A stretch of 64,000 nucleotides of DNA from Lithodes maja. Its lineage: Eukaryota; Arthropoda; Malacostraca; Decapoda; Lithodidae. Shown here in pieces: positions 41,338 to 51,193 of the stretch. The notes beneath the pieces were generated by a model. The model saw nothing but the letters and a program-made list of their open reading frames with translations, did no database searches and was not told where the DNA came from. Position 1 is the stretch's first letter. Each line of letters opens with the position of its first letter. A program made the position numbers and the translations under genes. The DNA lies in NCBI GenBank assembly GCA_037953745.1, contig JBAKBP010006620.1, forward strand, positions 1-64,000, read 5' to 3'.

Positions 41338-43128
41338 CTACTGCCCTGCCACTAACGTGGCAGGACTTACAATCGCAGTCAGTCGCGGGTTTGATGCGAG
41401 ATATTTGTCTAGACGGAATTTAAATGAATCAACGGTGCTGCAGTCTATAACGTCTCCTCGGGGAAGCCCATTCCACAAGTTGACAACTCGATTGAAGAAG
41501 AAATTCTTAGATTCGTGTGAGTTAAAAGATTTACCAATAATTTTGCAACCGTTTCCCCGTGTATAATTAGATTGGTCGATAGTGAAGTACTTACTACAGT
41601 TCATATTGTCGATGCCTTTGATGATTTTTAACACTTGAATTAAGTCACCTCTTAATCTGCGCTGGGTTAAAGGAAATAGATTTAATTCTCTAAGACGCTC
41701 TTCGTATGGTTTGTTCTTTAGGCTAGGTATCATTTTGGTAACTCTACATTGAACTCGTTCTAGCTTGTTTATGTCTTTTTGGTAATAAGGGCACCAGCAT
41801 TGAACGCAATATTCCAGAAGAGGGCGGACTAAGGAATTGTAAAGGGTTAGGATTACGTCTTTGGATTTATGCTCAAATGATCTGCCTATAAAGCCAATTA
41901 TTTTGTTTGCCTTCTTAACAACTTCTGAACATTGTTGACTTGGTTTTAGGTTACTCGATATTGTTACTCCCAGATCGGTTTCTCTGTTTACATTCTTAAG
42001 CTGAGTGCCATTCATTGAATAGTTTGCTTTCTCATTTAGGTATCCGATATGTAGTACTTTACATTTATCCGCATTGAAACTCATTTGCCAAATTTGGGCC
42101 CAATGTGACAATTTATCTAGATTGTGTTGCATATCGTCAACTTGATCTTTTGAGAGTACGCTATTTGCAATTTTTGTATCGTCAGCAAATTTTGAGATTG
42201 TACAGGTGAGACCCTCATCTATGTCGTTGATGTAAATTAGAAAGATAATTGGTCCTAGTACCGATCCCTGGGGTACCCCGCTACTTACATTGGTCCATTT
42301 AGATGCCTTACCGTTTATGACTACTCTTTGCTTTCTGTCGCTGAGCCAATTTTCTATCCATTTCAACACACCGTCTTGTATTCCATGCGCTTTTAGTTTT
42401 AGCAGTAAACGTTTGTGGGGAACTTTGTCAAAGGCCTTTTGAAAATCAAGGTATATAATATCTACAGCTTTACTCTCATCGTAGAGGTTGAGGATATCGT
42501 GGAAGAAGTCTAAGAGGTTTGTTAAACAGGAACGTTTTTTACGAAAGCGTTGTTGAGTATCTTTAAGTATGTTATTTTCCTCTAAGTGATTTACGAGTCT
42601 GTCTCTTATGACCGTTTCTAGCATTTTACATACAACTGAGGTTAAGCTAATTGGACGATAGTTACTGGGTAGGGATTTGCTGCCTTTTTTTAATATCGGT
42701 GTTACGTTGGCTATCTTCCACTGATCAGGCATAGTTCCAGACTGCAAGGATTTATTGAATAGTAATGTCAGTGGTTTTGAGAGCTCATCCTTAGCTTCCT
42801 TTAGAACTCTAGGCGAGATTGTATCAGGTCCAGGCGTTTTATTTACCTTGAGTTTATCTAAACAATTCAATACTTCTCTGTCTGTAACGGTGATATTGCT
42901 TAGAACATCTGAATTATCAATCTGAATCGGCGATGGTGTAGGGATATCACTGAGGTCTTCTGTTGTAAAAACTGATGCAAAGAAGGTATTGAGGGCATTA
43001 CTCATTTGTACTTCGTCTTTGGTGTATTCTCCATTTTCATCGACTAACGGTCCAACAGTTGAAGTAACTACTTTTTTCTTTCTGATATAACTATAGAATT
43101 CTTTCGGGTTTGTTTTACTTTGATTCCT
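41338..43128 (-). pseudogene. CR1-2 reverse transcriptase, open frame
   Basis: The open stretch from about 43128 to 41338 holds the entire RT: 'NPKEFYSYIRKKK' linker, 'KTPGPDTISPRVLK', 'NVTPILKKGS', 'NYRPISLTSVVCKMLE', 'IYLDFQKAFDKVPHKRL' (first Asp), 'GVPQGSVLGPIIFLIYIND', 'FADDTKI' and the 'KCKVLHIG' and 'RVVNLWNGLP' C-terminal blocks. No stop or frameshift breaks it. It is marked as a pseudogene only because its upstream half is interrupted by LINE-X. Confidence 0.92.
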
Positions 43129-44425
43129 TACCTTTGGATACCTTTGGATGTGTTCGCCGCTCCTCTAGCGGCACCAAGGAGCGCAACGCCCCTCGTTGTG
43201 GGTGGTGATTTGGTGCAGTAGACTGTTTGAAGCGACACCTCGCTCCCTTGCGAGGATGGGCTCGTCTGGCACTTTTTGCAGTTCGACATCTAGGGCTCTC
43301 TTGAAGTTGTCTAACGAGATGTCCCTCATGTCTCTTACTCGCCGTGGGAGTTTGTTGAAGAGACGTGGGCCTCTGTGTGATAACCAGCCCTCTCGCAGAG
43401 AGCCCATAGCACCCCTGGTATTCATCCGGGGGATTTCGCATTCCCAGCCTCTCCTATCACTGAATTTCATAACTATCGGAGTATGTAGGTTTGGTACTAA
43501 ACCCTCTGCGATTTTCCACGTGTATATTATTAGGTAACGTTCTTTTCTACGTTCCAGTGAGTACAGATTCAGTGCTCTTAAACGCTCCCAATAGTGTAGA
43601 TGTTTTATCGAACTTATATGCAAAGTGAAATTTCTTTGTACACTCTCTACGTCATTTATTTCACCTGCTTTGTATGGGGATGTTAATACGCTACAGTATT
43701 CAAGCCGCGGTAGCACTAGAGATTTGAAGAGCGTTATCATAGGCAATTCACCGCGTGTTTTAAAAGTACGCAGAATCCAACCCGTTAGACGTTTCGCAGC
43801 CGCCACTTTGACCTGGTTTTGTACTTTGAAACCCATATTTTCAGACATTAATACCCCAAGGTCTTTCACACTGTCTTTCCGTTCTATTATGTGGTTAGAT
43901 TCTGTTAAGTAATTTGTAATTTCTTTAACACCATTATTATCTCCGTACCGTATTAATTGGAATTTTTCCTCATTGAATTGCATGTTGTTTTCCCTGGTCC
44001 ACTGGAACACTACATTCATGTCTTCCTGCAGTCGGCCCGTGTCCTCTTGTGTGTTTACTATCTTGCTTAATTTTGTGTCATCAGCAAAAGACGACACCGT
44101 ACTGTGTCTGGTGTTGGTATCTATGTCGCAAATTAGTATGAGGAACAGAAGGGGCGCTAGCACTGTTCCTTGGGGCACTGACCTTTTGACATCCGAAGGC
44201 TCAGAAGTGACTTGGTTTACTGCTACCGATTGTTTTCGGTTTACGAGGAAATTGTATATCCACCGTCCGATTTTCCAAGTTATACCTTTTGCTTTCAGTT
44301 TGTGGGCTATTATACCATGGTCACATTTATCAAATGCCTTAGCAAAATCGGTGTAAATGACATCCACGTTTTTCTTTTCTTCTAGCGCTTTAAGAATTTT
44401 GTCATAGTGTTCGCAATATGTAACT
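43129..44425 (-). mobile_element. LINE-X, 5'-truncated LINE inside CR1-2
   Basis: The minus-strand 3' part of another LINE, inserted between the CR1-2 endonuclease linker and RT. The 3' end carries a 10-bp repeat TACCTTTGGA at 43129-43138 and 43139-43148 (plus-strand sense). The 5' break is at about 44405-44425. It is unrelated to CR1-2 in detailed sequence, although also of the jockey/CR1 supergroup. Confidence 0.82.
43165..44425 (-). pseudogene. LINE-X RT, C-terminal two-thirds, open
   Basis: Open for about 415 codons: 'NVDVIYTDFAKAFDKCDH' (first catalytic Asp), 'SVPQGTVLAPLLFLI', 'SFADDTKLSK' (palm Asps) and 'KDLGVLMSENMGF', then 'VLPRLEYCSVLTSPYKAGEINDVESVQRNFT', 'RGAMGSLREGWLSHRGPRLFNKLPRRVRDM' and a natural stop at 43165. 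The RT N-terminal blocks and endonuclease are missing by truncation, not by mutation. Confidence 0.88.
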
Positions 44426-45601
44426 CTAGGGTCTTTTTACTTTGCTTAATTAACTTTTTGGCTTTGCGTCGTAGCTCTACAAATTTCACCCGTTCTTCGT
44501 CATTTTGTGAGGATTTTAATCTATCATTAGCAAAAATTTTTTAGCAAGCAGGCAGTTTGAAATATCTTTATTCCACCATTTGGGCTTATTATTATGGTCT
44601 GGACGCCGTATTTTCGATGGTATGCAGTCTTGCACTGCTTTTAGGTAAGTGGTTTCGAATAACTTCCAAGATGTATTTATGTCGTTATTGTTAATTAAAA
44701 AGCTCCAGTCAGTTTCTTTAAACATAGCTCTAAGTTTATGAAAGTTTGCTTTCTTGAAATTAGGGACTTTTTCGATGCTACTATTTGGTTCGTTACTAGT
44801 AAAGTTTAAAGTGAAAGTTATCGTACGATGGTCGCTGTTACTGAATTTATCACCAACATTCAAATTCTCTATCAATTCTTCTTTTGTTGCAAGTACAATG
44901 TCGAGAACGTTATTACCACGGGTCGGTGTTCGAACAAATTGATAAAGCGAACTCTCTTGCAAGTTCGTATACAAGTCATGTCCGGAGTGTGAAGTAAGAG
45001 TATCGCCCCACTTGGTCACAGGTAAATTAAAGTCGCCAAAAAATACGGTATCTTGTGAGTTACTTACATCTGCAATTTGTTCATAAATTTCTCGGTCAGT
45101 TTGCACTGATTCAGCTGGAGGTCTGTATATTAATGCAAGTATTATTTTTGTACCTTTATTATTCTTTATTAGCACAAAAGATGTGTCGACGTTCACAATT
45201 TGAGGTTTTGACAAGAGGGTCGGGTTAAGACTTTCTTTGATATAAAATAAAACGCCACCTCCATTTTAATTTATTCGGCTTTTCTCAAACATTACATAAC
45301 CAGGAAGTGAATACTCTGCTAAAAAGTGTCTATCTACTGTATTGAGCCAAGATTCTGTTATACCAATCACATCATAATTTTCAGTAAACACTAGTTCCTC
45401 TAAATCTGAAAATTTATTGCGTATGCTACGAGCGTTTGCATAGAAAACCTTTAAAGTTGCGGTTTTAGAACTCACAGAACGTTCTTTAATCAAATTTTTG
45501 GTTCTGATCGGATCTACATTTACATTCATGGCTGACATCGGTCCTCGGTCGTTATCCCTGGCGGTTTTGAATTTGGGTCGTGTTGGTGGAGCTTTATCCA
45601 A
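44426..45601 (-). pseudogene. CR1-2 APE endonuclease
   Basis: One minus-strand frame: 'LKVFYANARSIRNKFSDLEEL', 'YDVIGITESWL' (catalytic Glu), then a TAA at 45266-45268 and immediate continuation 'NGGGVLFYIKESL', 'KIILALIYRPPAES', 'TVFFGDFNLPVTKWG', 'NVLDIVLAT' and 'FSNSDHRTITFTL' (S-D-H), then the linker 'KPKWWNKDI'. A further short frame break lies near 44516. All APE landmarks remain, but the stop makes it non-functional. Confidence 0.88.
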
Positions 45602-45627
45602 ATTCGCGGTTCTTGACAGATTAGCAT

Positions 45628-46140
45628 TTAATTCCTTCGCAGGTTGCCGCCCTCGCTGTCTTCGGTCCTCCTTCCTGGTTGTCCTGTGCTGAGTCGATTT
45701 CTTCTCCGAAAATCCTTCACCGCATCGTTGAGAAGACGCCCAAAACGTGCTGCTCCCACCTGGTTCAGATGAACTCCATCGTCCGAAAACAAATAGTCAT
45801 CGTAGTAGAAATTGTCCCAGGTGTCGACGAATCCCACGTTTTCCTTCCTGCAGAGGTTTGCTAGACAACGATTTGTGCTGGTGGCTATGTTGTAAAATCG
45901 GCTCTCTACACCAAGCCGGGGGACGATTCCTGAGACGATGATCCTTGATGACTTCTCCTTAAACGACTTGATCAGCTGCTGGTACTTTAAAAGCAAATCT
46001 TCCGACCGGGTTCGCTGTACATCGTTGGATCCAACGTGGATGACGTACATTGTATTAGCAGGGGCCAGCTTAGATACTTCGTCAACTGCAGCAACTACGT
46101 CGTCCACACCACCACCAGGGATACAAAAACGCTTCCTGGT
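45628..46140 (-). pseudogene. CR1-2 ORF1, SGNH/GDSL esterase-like domain
   Basis: 159 codons plus a few upstream. 'VIHVGSNDVQRTRSEDLLLKY' (G-x-N-D block), 'IIVSGIVPRL', and 'DDGVHLNQVGAARFGRLL' with the D-x-x-H pair are SGNH-hydrolase signatures, found in ORF1 of CR1-group LINEs. The block with the nucleophile serine would lie upstream, where the copy is truncated. It is followed by a C-terminal basic tail and overlaps the start of the endonuclease ORF region. Confidence 0.8.
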
Positions 46141-46145
46141 CTTAG

Positions 46146-46515
46146 GTAAGAAGAACTTGGTAAGAAGAACTGGGAACGAGGAGTTGTAACCAGGAGATTA
46201 GACGAGCGATCGTATGAAGTGGAGACAGAAAATGGAGCGATAAGACGAAATCGAGGTCATTTACGGATGACAAGTGAAAACGCTGACATAAGAAATAATG
46301 GAAAAGTCACTAATACAGAAAACACCACAACCATTAGATCTATAGATAGGAATTCTACAGACATATGTGTTCCAGTCTACACAAACAACAGACACGTGAG
46401 AGACACTCACAGTAGACTTGATGAACCTGTCATTACACATGAGAACAGGACGAGCGTGAGACGGAATAGGAATGTATTACCTACCAGGTACAGAGAGTTT
46501 GACATGACCAGGTAA
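46146..46515 (+). pseudogene. pol: Gypsy-1 pol C-terminus
   Basis: The frame runs through 'RRLDERSYEVETENGAIRRNR' and ends 'TRYREFDMTR'. The first part matches the C-terminal GPF-type region that follows gypsy integrase cores and joins logically to the fragment ending at 41204. It is followed within 45 bp by the LTR-A 5' LTR. Confidence 0.7.
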
Positions 46516-46559
46516 GAGTACAGTACTGGTATGACTGACTGCATGTCTGACTAACACTC

Positions 46560-48476
46560 TGTCACAGGTCCGTGACTGAGATTATATACTTAGAGGTAGT
46601 TAGGTATATTTCTCGAGCGTGGGAAAAATTGGGGAGGCTGGAACAGCTGTAGAGAAAGGGAGAGGTGAGGGGTGGAGGCGCAGGCATAGGCCTATGTACC
46701 ACTAGACGCCTCGCGTACATGTGTGCGTGTGTGCGTTCTTGCGGCGTGGGTAGGCCGCCGTTACGTGTACATGTGTGTGTGCGTTCATGTTGTAGGCGTG
46801 GTCATAGGGAGTGTCCAGTCTTTTCATTGGCACCAAATTCAAAATGTGATGGGGGAGGGGAAAACCGAGGTTATAAAGGGGGCAGGAATGCCCAGGACAG
46901 GCCTTAATCTTCTCCTGCCCGACCCCAATGAGATAGTCCATTTTTGTTGAGCCCGCGATGAATGGGTCGGCAGGGCTGCGAGGGTACCTCGTGCCCTAAT
47001 TCAACCATAATCTGGTGAGTCCAATTCAGTTAGACAAGTGTCAACGTTGATTGAGATGTCCAGAGTGATGTGTGGTGGTGTGCTTGTGTGCGTCGGCCAG
47101 TCCCCAAGTCTGAGCCAGACCGTGCACATGGCCAAGGTTGTGACGCGACCGAATTAGCTTAATGATATGGCCGAGAATAGCAGGTGTAAGCATGACCCCA
47201 CAGAGGGCTTGCTAAAGGCTAGGGATGCCCAGGGCGACATAGTTCTCCTGCGGCGATATCCCACTGATTTAGCTATGCACGTGGCCAGGGGTGTGTGTGG
47301 ATGTGTGCGGGTGTGGTGAGTGACGCCGTAATGCTTAACCCCACAGAGGTTGAGGTTAACGCTAGGGGATTGTCGGCTTGAAGGGCTTGTCGTACTGCCC
47401 TTTTTGAGACTCTTTAATTAGACAACTCTCATTAGTCTAGCGAGTCACGTGTGTGTGGATGTGTGCGGGTGTGTGAGTGACGTTGTAGCATCTTAACCCC
47501 ACAGAGAGTGATGGTTACCGCTAGAGGAGTGTCGGCTTGAAGGGCTTGTCGTAATGCCCTTTTTGAGACCCTTTGATTAGGCAACTCTCATTAGTCTAGC
47601 GAGTCACGTGTGTGTCGGTGAGTGACGCCGTAGCATCTTAACCCCACAGAGGGTGATGGTTACCGCTAGAGGATTGTCGACTTGAAGGGCTTGTCGTACT
47701 GCCCATTTTGAGACTCTTTAATTAGGCAATTAACTCTCATTAGTCTAGCGAGTCACGTAACTGAGGTGAGGAGGTGAGAGAGAGAGAGTGATGAGTGTGA
47801 TTGACGGGTACTGTGAGTGTGGGAAAATCTTGTGCCTATTCGATCATGCGGTCATTTGCTGGGCTAGACGTTATCAGTATCACAGTAGACTAAAGGGTTG
47901 GTTGATGTGAGATTTCGTATGACTAGCAGTAATCAGTATAATGATTTGAGGTAATCTTAGGGGTAGTTATAATACTGGGTAATTGTATTTAGGCAAGTGG
48001 ATTAGAAAAGTGGGTTAGATTGAGTGGCTGAGTGTGTGAATGAAATTGTCTCTTTGATTAATGCAATTTCAGTGTCGCTATTCAATAAAACCATTTTAGT
48101 AGGAATGTCTGTTTCTTTAATTCTTACTAACTTTAAGAATATAATTATTATCAATATATACCTATCATTACAATAAATCCGTGTACTCTATTACCCGCAA
48201 GCTGGGAACTGCAATTTTCTTTTCAAATATATTACTGCATCAGTCAGTATAGATATAAATGTATAGCATGCTCTGGGACTTTTGTTGCCATAATTTCACA
48301 AGGGATATTTGTCTATTTTTGATCTAAAGTAACGACACTATCAATTATAGGTTTATTTCCTAGATAATGGGCAAGTGTTACAGTAACCTATTAGTCATGT
48401 GATCTTTTCTATTACAATTGGCACCGTGACAGGATTTCTATTACAATTGGCGATCTGGACAGGATTTCTATTACAA
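46560..48476 (+). repeat. LTR-A 5' LTR
   Basis: About 1.9 kb starting TGTCACAGG. Its first 1.2 kb recurs at 50152. It contains a TATA-like GGTTATAAAGGGGG at 46870-46883 and a three-unit internal tandem repeat (47291-47756). The 3' end is before one of the primer-binding-like sites at 48417-48490; since the other LTR's end is outside the window the exact end is unproven. Confidence 0.75.
47291..47756. repeat. 150-159-bp tandem repeat in LTR-A, three units
   Basis: Units 47291-47448, 47449-47607 and 47608-47756, each ending in AGTCTAGCGAGTCAC. The downstream LTR has at least two units (50889-51036 and 51037-51193, the second cut by the Gmr1-like LTR). Confidence 0.9.
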
Positions 48477-48498
48477 AATGGCGACCGTGATACAGGAC
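48407..48498 (+). promoter_or_regulatory. tripled primer-binding-like site of LTR-A
   Basis: Three tandem units of 29-30 bp, starting at 48407, 48436 and 48466, each reading TTCTATTACAA followed by a TGGC-type sequence. They resemble TGGCACCGTGACAGG, TGGCGATCTGGACAGG and TGGCGACCGTGATACAGG. One site after the LTR is normal. TGGCGACC also starts the Gmr1-like element's site at 56121. Confidence 0.7.
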
Positions 48499-50151
48499 AA
48501 GTTTCTGATTTAGATGTACGGGATAATGAAGGATAGATTGTATAATTGTGTTCATACAAAAGTAACCCCATGCGGGAAATTTTATTTTTTTCTTTCCTCT
48601 CGTGGTCAAGTCACATCCTGGGAGCGTCGGTGAACCTCCTTGTGTAAACAAGTGAATTCCTTTTCCCATCGCTCGCGCGTCCTCATTGTTTCATAATATT
48701 TAGTTCTACGATTCGCTTTGAGAAGTAATTGTGTCCCAGAATATTTTTTTTAGTTTGTCTATAATTGATCTCTGTTGATTTTTTTTTTTGGTGATTGTCG
48801 CTATGATTTTATACCATGTGAATAGTTTCCTTTAATTTCGTTCGTCATACGCAAGTGCTGTGATCGATCGTTTAAGGATAGAGGGAAGTGTTGTAATCTG
48901 ATCGAGTCGTTGTTGTTTCTCTTATTCCGGTATCATAAATCTTAGGCAGTAAGTGTTATGTGGAATAGTTTCCTTTAAATTCGTTCATCATACGCAAGTG
49001 CTGTAATCGATCGTTTAAGGATAGAGGGAAATGCTTGTAATCCAGCTGAGTCGTTGTTGTTTCTCTTATTCCGGTATCATAAATCTAGGCAGTTTCAGTT
49101 ATATGGGTCAGTTGTGTGTCGGGCGAGATTTGTTTTGTTTTCTTTGATTGTTCTATTCCTCTCTTAAAAATCTGTTGTTCCTTGTCAATGACAAGAGGGA
49201 GAGGGAGGGACGAGCATTGGATAGGACGAATACTAAATAAGTGAGGGCTTGCGTAGCAGCAAGGGTTGGGATAGAAAGAGAAGACCATAGGAAAAGTTAG
49301 AGGAGACAGAGAGAGAGCGTCAGAGGAGGCTCGATCCTGCTTAAACTTGGAAAAAGTGTGGGATGTGTGTGGTGGTGCCAGATGTCGCCAGGGGCGCGGC
49401 TTAGGCTCGCGGAGAGTCTGGGTGCTGTGGTGAATAGCAACAGTGCATATTGCTAACCAGCATCAGGTGAAAACTCGGGAAGGCCATCGTTGAATGAGGT
49501 CTGGGGCATAAGTCGGGTTAAATAGTGGGGAGACTGATGATAGAGGGAGTCAACAAATAAGTAGCATGATATGGAATACGGGAGGGGAGGGGATGAAAAG
49601 TTGTTTGTTCGCTTTTATTCTGCCGCTTCCAAATGTTTTACAGGTACTGAGTCAGCCAGGCGTTCGTCGGGAGATTGGAGAACCCACAGCCGGAATCCTG
49701 GCCCTCAAGAAGCTACGTCCAAGGATCCCCCATCAAGTCAAAGAATCTTTTTATACCCAGCTGTACCTAGAGTTAAGCCGATTTTGTTTACACTGTTCAA
49801 TATACTCTCAACAAAATTCCCATTTTAAACCGTGTCTCACAACATCTCTTTTTACATAACATTAGCTGAGCTTAATTGTGTGTTCATTGTAAATGAGTGG
49901 GCAAAGCCACTAGCTTTCACTGTAAAAATAAGTGGGTTAACCACCAGGATTATGTCGCTGGCCGTGAATGAGACCTCAGGAGTTTTCCCCTTTCAGTAGA
50001 AATTTTAACGTAAATGTAAAGGGGTTTTTCTACTCAAGGGTGATCATTTAATGCACCAGTGACAGGTTAGACTCACACTACAGTATGGAAGACACTATGA
50101 ATGACACCTGAGTGATTTTAGAAGAGCAAAATCAATGTTAGTAGGGGGGAA
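48499..50151 (+). mobile_element. LTR-A internal region, non-coding
   Basis: Between the two LTR-A LTRs. No gag or pol block is recognisable; open frames of up to 97 codons near 49570 have no known motif. A 142-bp tandem duplication lies at 48816-49099. The region ends with the polypurine-like AGTAGGGGGGA at 50140-50150 right before the downstream LTR. The element therefore looks non-autonomous, with LTRs of about 1.9 kb and only about 1.7 kb between them. Confidence 0.7.
48816..49099. repeat. 142-bp tandem duplication
   Basis: 48816-48957 and 48958-49099 are near-identical, sharing CATACGCAAGTGCTGT, ATCGATCGTTTAAGGATAG and TTATTCCGGTATCATAAATC blocks. Confidence 0.9.
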
Positions 50152-51193
50152 TGACACAGGTCCGTGACTGAGATTATATACTTAGAGGTAGTTAGGTATA
50201 TTTCTCGAGCGCGTGAAAAATTGGGGAGGCGGGAACAGCTGTAGAGAAAGGGAGAGGTGAGGGGTGGAGGCGCGGGCATAGGCCTATGTACCGCTAGGCG
50301 CCTCGCGTACATGTGTGCGTGTGTGCGTTCTTGCTTGTGAGCGTGGGTAGGCCGCCGTTACGCGTACATGTGTGTGTGCGTTCATGTTGTAGGCGTGATC
50401 ATAGGGAGTGTCCAGTCTTTTCATTGGCACCAAATTCAAAATGTGATGGGGGAGGGGAAAACCGAGGTTATAAAGGGGGCAGGAATGCCCAGGACAGGCC
50501 TTATTTTTCTCCTGCCCGACCCCAACGAGATAGTCCATTTTTGTTGTGCCCACGATGAATGGGTCGGCAGGGCTGCGAGGGTACCTCGTGCCCTAATTCA
50601 ACCAAAATCAGGTGAGTCCAATTCAGTTAGACAAGTGTCAACGTTGATTGAGATGTCCAGAGTGATGTGTGGTGGTGTGCTTGTGTGCATCGGCCAGTCC
50701 CCAAGTCTGAGCCAGACTGTGCACATGGCCAAGGTTGTGACGCCGACAGAATTAGCTTAATGCTATGGCCGAGAATGGCAGGTGTAAGCATGACCCCACA
50801 GAGGGCTTGCTAAAGGCTAGGGATGCCCAGGGCGACATAGTTTTCCTGCGGCGATATCCCACTGATTTAGCTATGCACGTGGCCAGGGGTGTGTGCGGGT
50901 GTGGTGAGTGACGCCGTAACGCTTAACCCCACAGAGGTTGAGGTTAACGCTAGAGGATTGTCGGCTTGAAGGGCTTGTCGTACTGCCCTTTTTGAGACTC
51001 TTTAATTAGACAACTCTCATTAGTCTAGCGAGTCACGTGTGTGTAGATGTGTGCGGGTGTGTGAGTGACGCCGTAGCATCTTAACCCCACAGAGGGTGAT
51101 GGTTACCGCTAGAGGAGTGTCGGCTTGAAGGGTTTGTCGTAATGCCCTTTTTGAGACCCTTTGATTAGGCAACTCTCATTAGTCTAGCGAGTG
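50152..51193 (+). repeat. LTR-A 3' LTR, interrupted by Gmr1-like element
   Basis: Starts TGACACAGG after a purine run and matches 46560-47600 closely. It is cut at 51193, in the second internal tandem unit, by the LTR of the Gmr1-like element. The remainder should lie beyond the window's right edge. Confidence 0.85.

Larger units (their letters stand above)
41205..46145 (-). mobile_element. CR1 LINE (CR1-2) with ORF1 esterase, EN and RT; carries LINE-X
   Basis: Minus-strand CR1 inserted in the Gypsy-1 integrase C-terminus. Order from right to left: ORF1 esterase-like (45628-46140), endonuclease (44430-45601), [LINE-X 43129-44425], RT (41338-43128), 3' UTR. The 3' end is a 10-bp repeat GTACAAAGGA at 41205-41214 and 41215-41224. 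The 5' end is truncated within ORF1. An imperfect TAGGTA-containing duplication may flank it. Confidence 0.85.
35601..46515 (+). mobile_element. Ty3/gypsy remnant (Gypsy-1), twice interrupted
   Basis: Pol pieces in order: RT end and RNase H (35601-36200), integrase zinc finger and start of core (36200-36776), integrase core remainder (40712-41204), pol C-terminus (46146-46515). The gaps are LINE-J (36777-40711) and a CR1 (41205-46145). No gag, RT palm or own LTRs were identified in the window, so it is a truncated, old copy. Integrase after RNase H is the usual gypsy order. Confidence 0.85.

Noticed and set aside
41345..41566. The end of the plus-strand frame 40946-41566 as part of integrase
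   Set aside because: It is the antisense of the CR1-2 RT C-terminus; the integrase part ends at about 41204.
45628..46107. Host esterase gene
   Set aside because: The SGNH-like frame lies directly upstream of a CR1 endonuclease on the same strand and fits CR1 ORF1.
46219..46515. A 98-codon frame as an independent gene
   Set aside because: It reads as the C-terminus of gypsy pol after the integrase, separated from the rest by the CR1 insertion.
49566..49859. Gag-like frame in LTR-A interior
   Set aside because: Two overlapping short frames, neither with a capsid, knuckle or protease motif.
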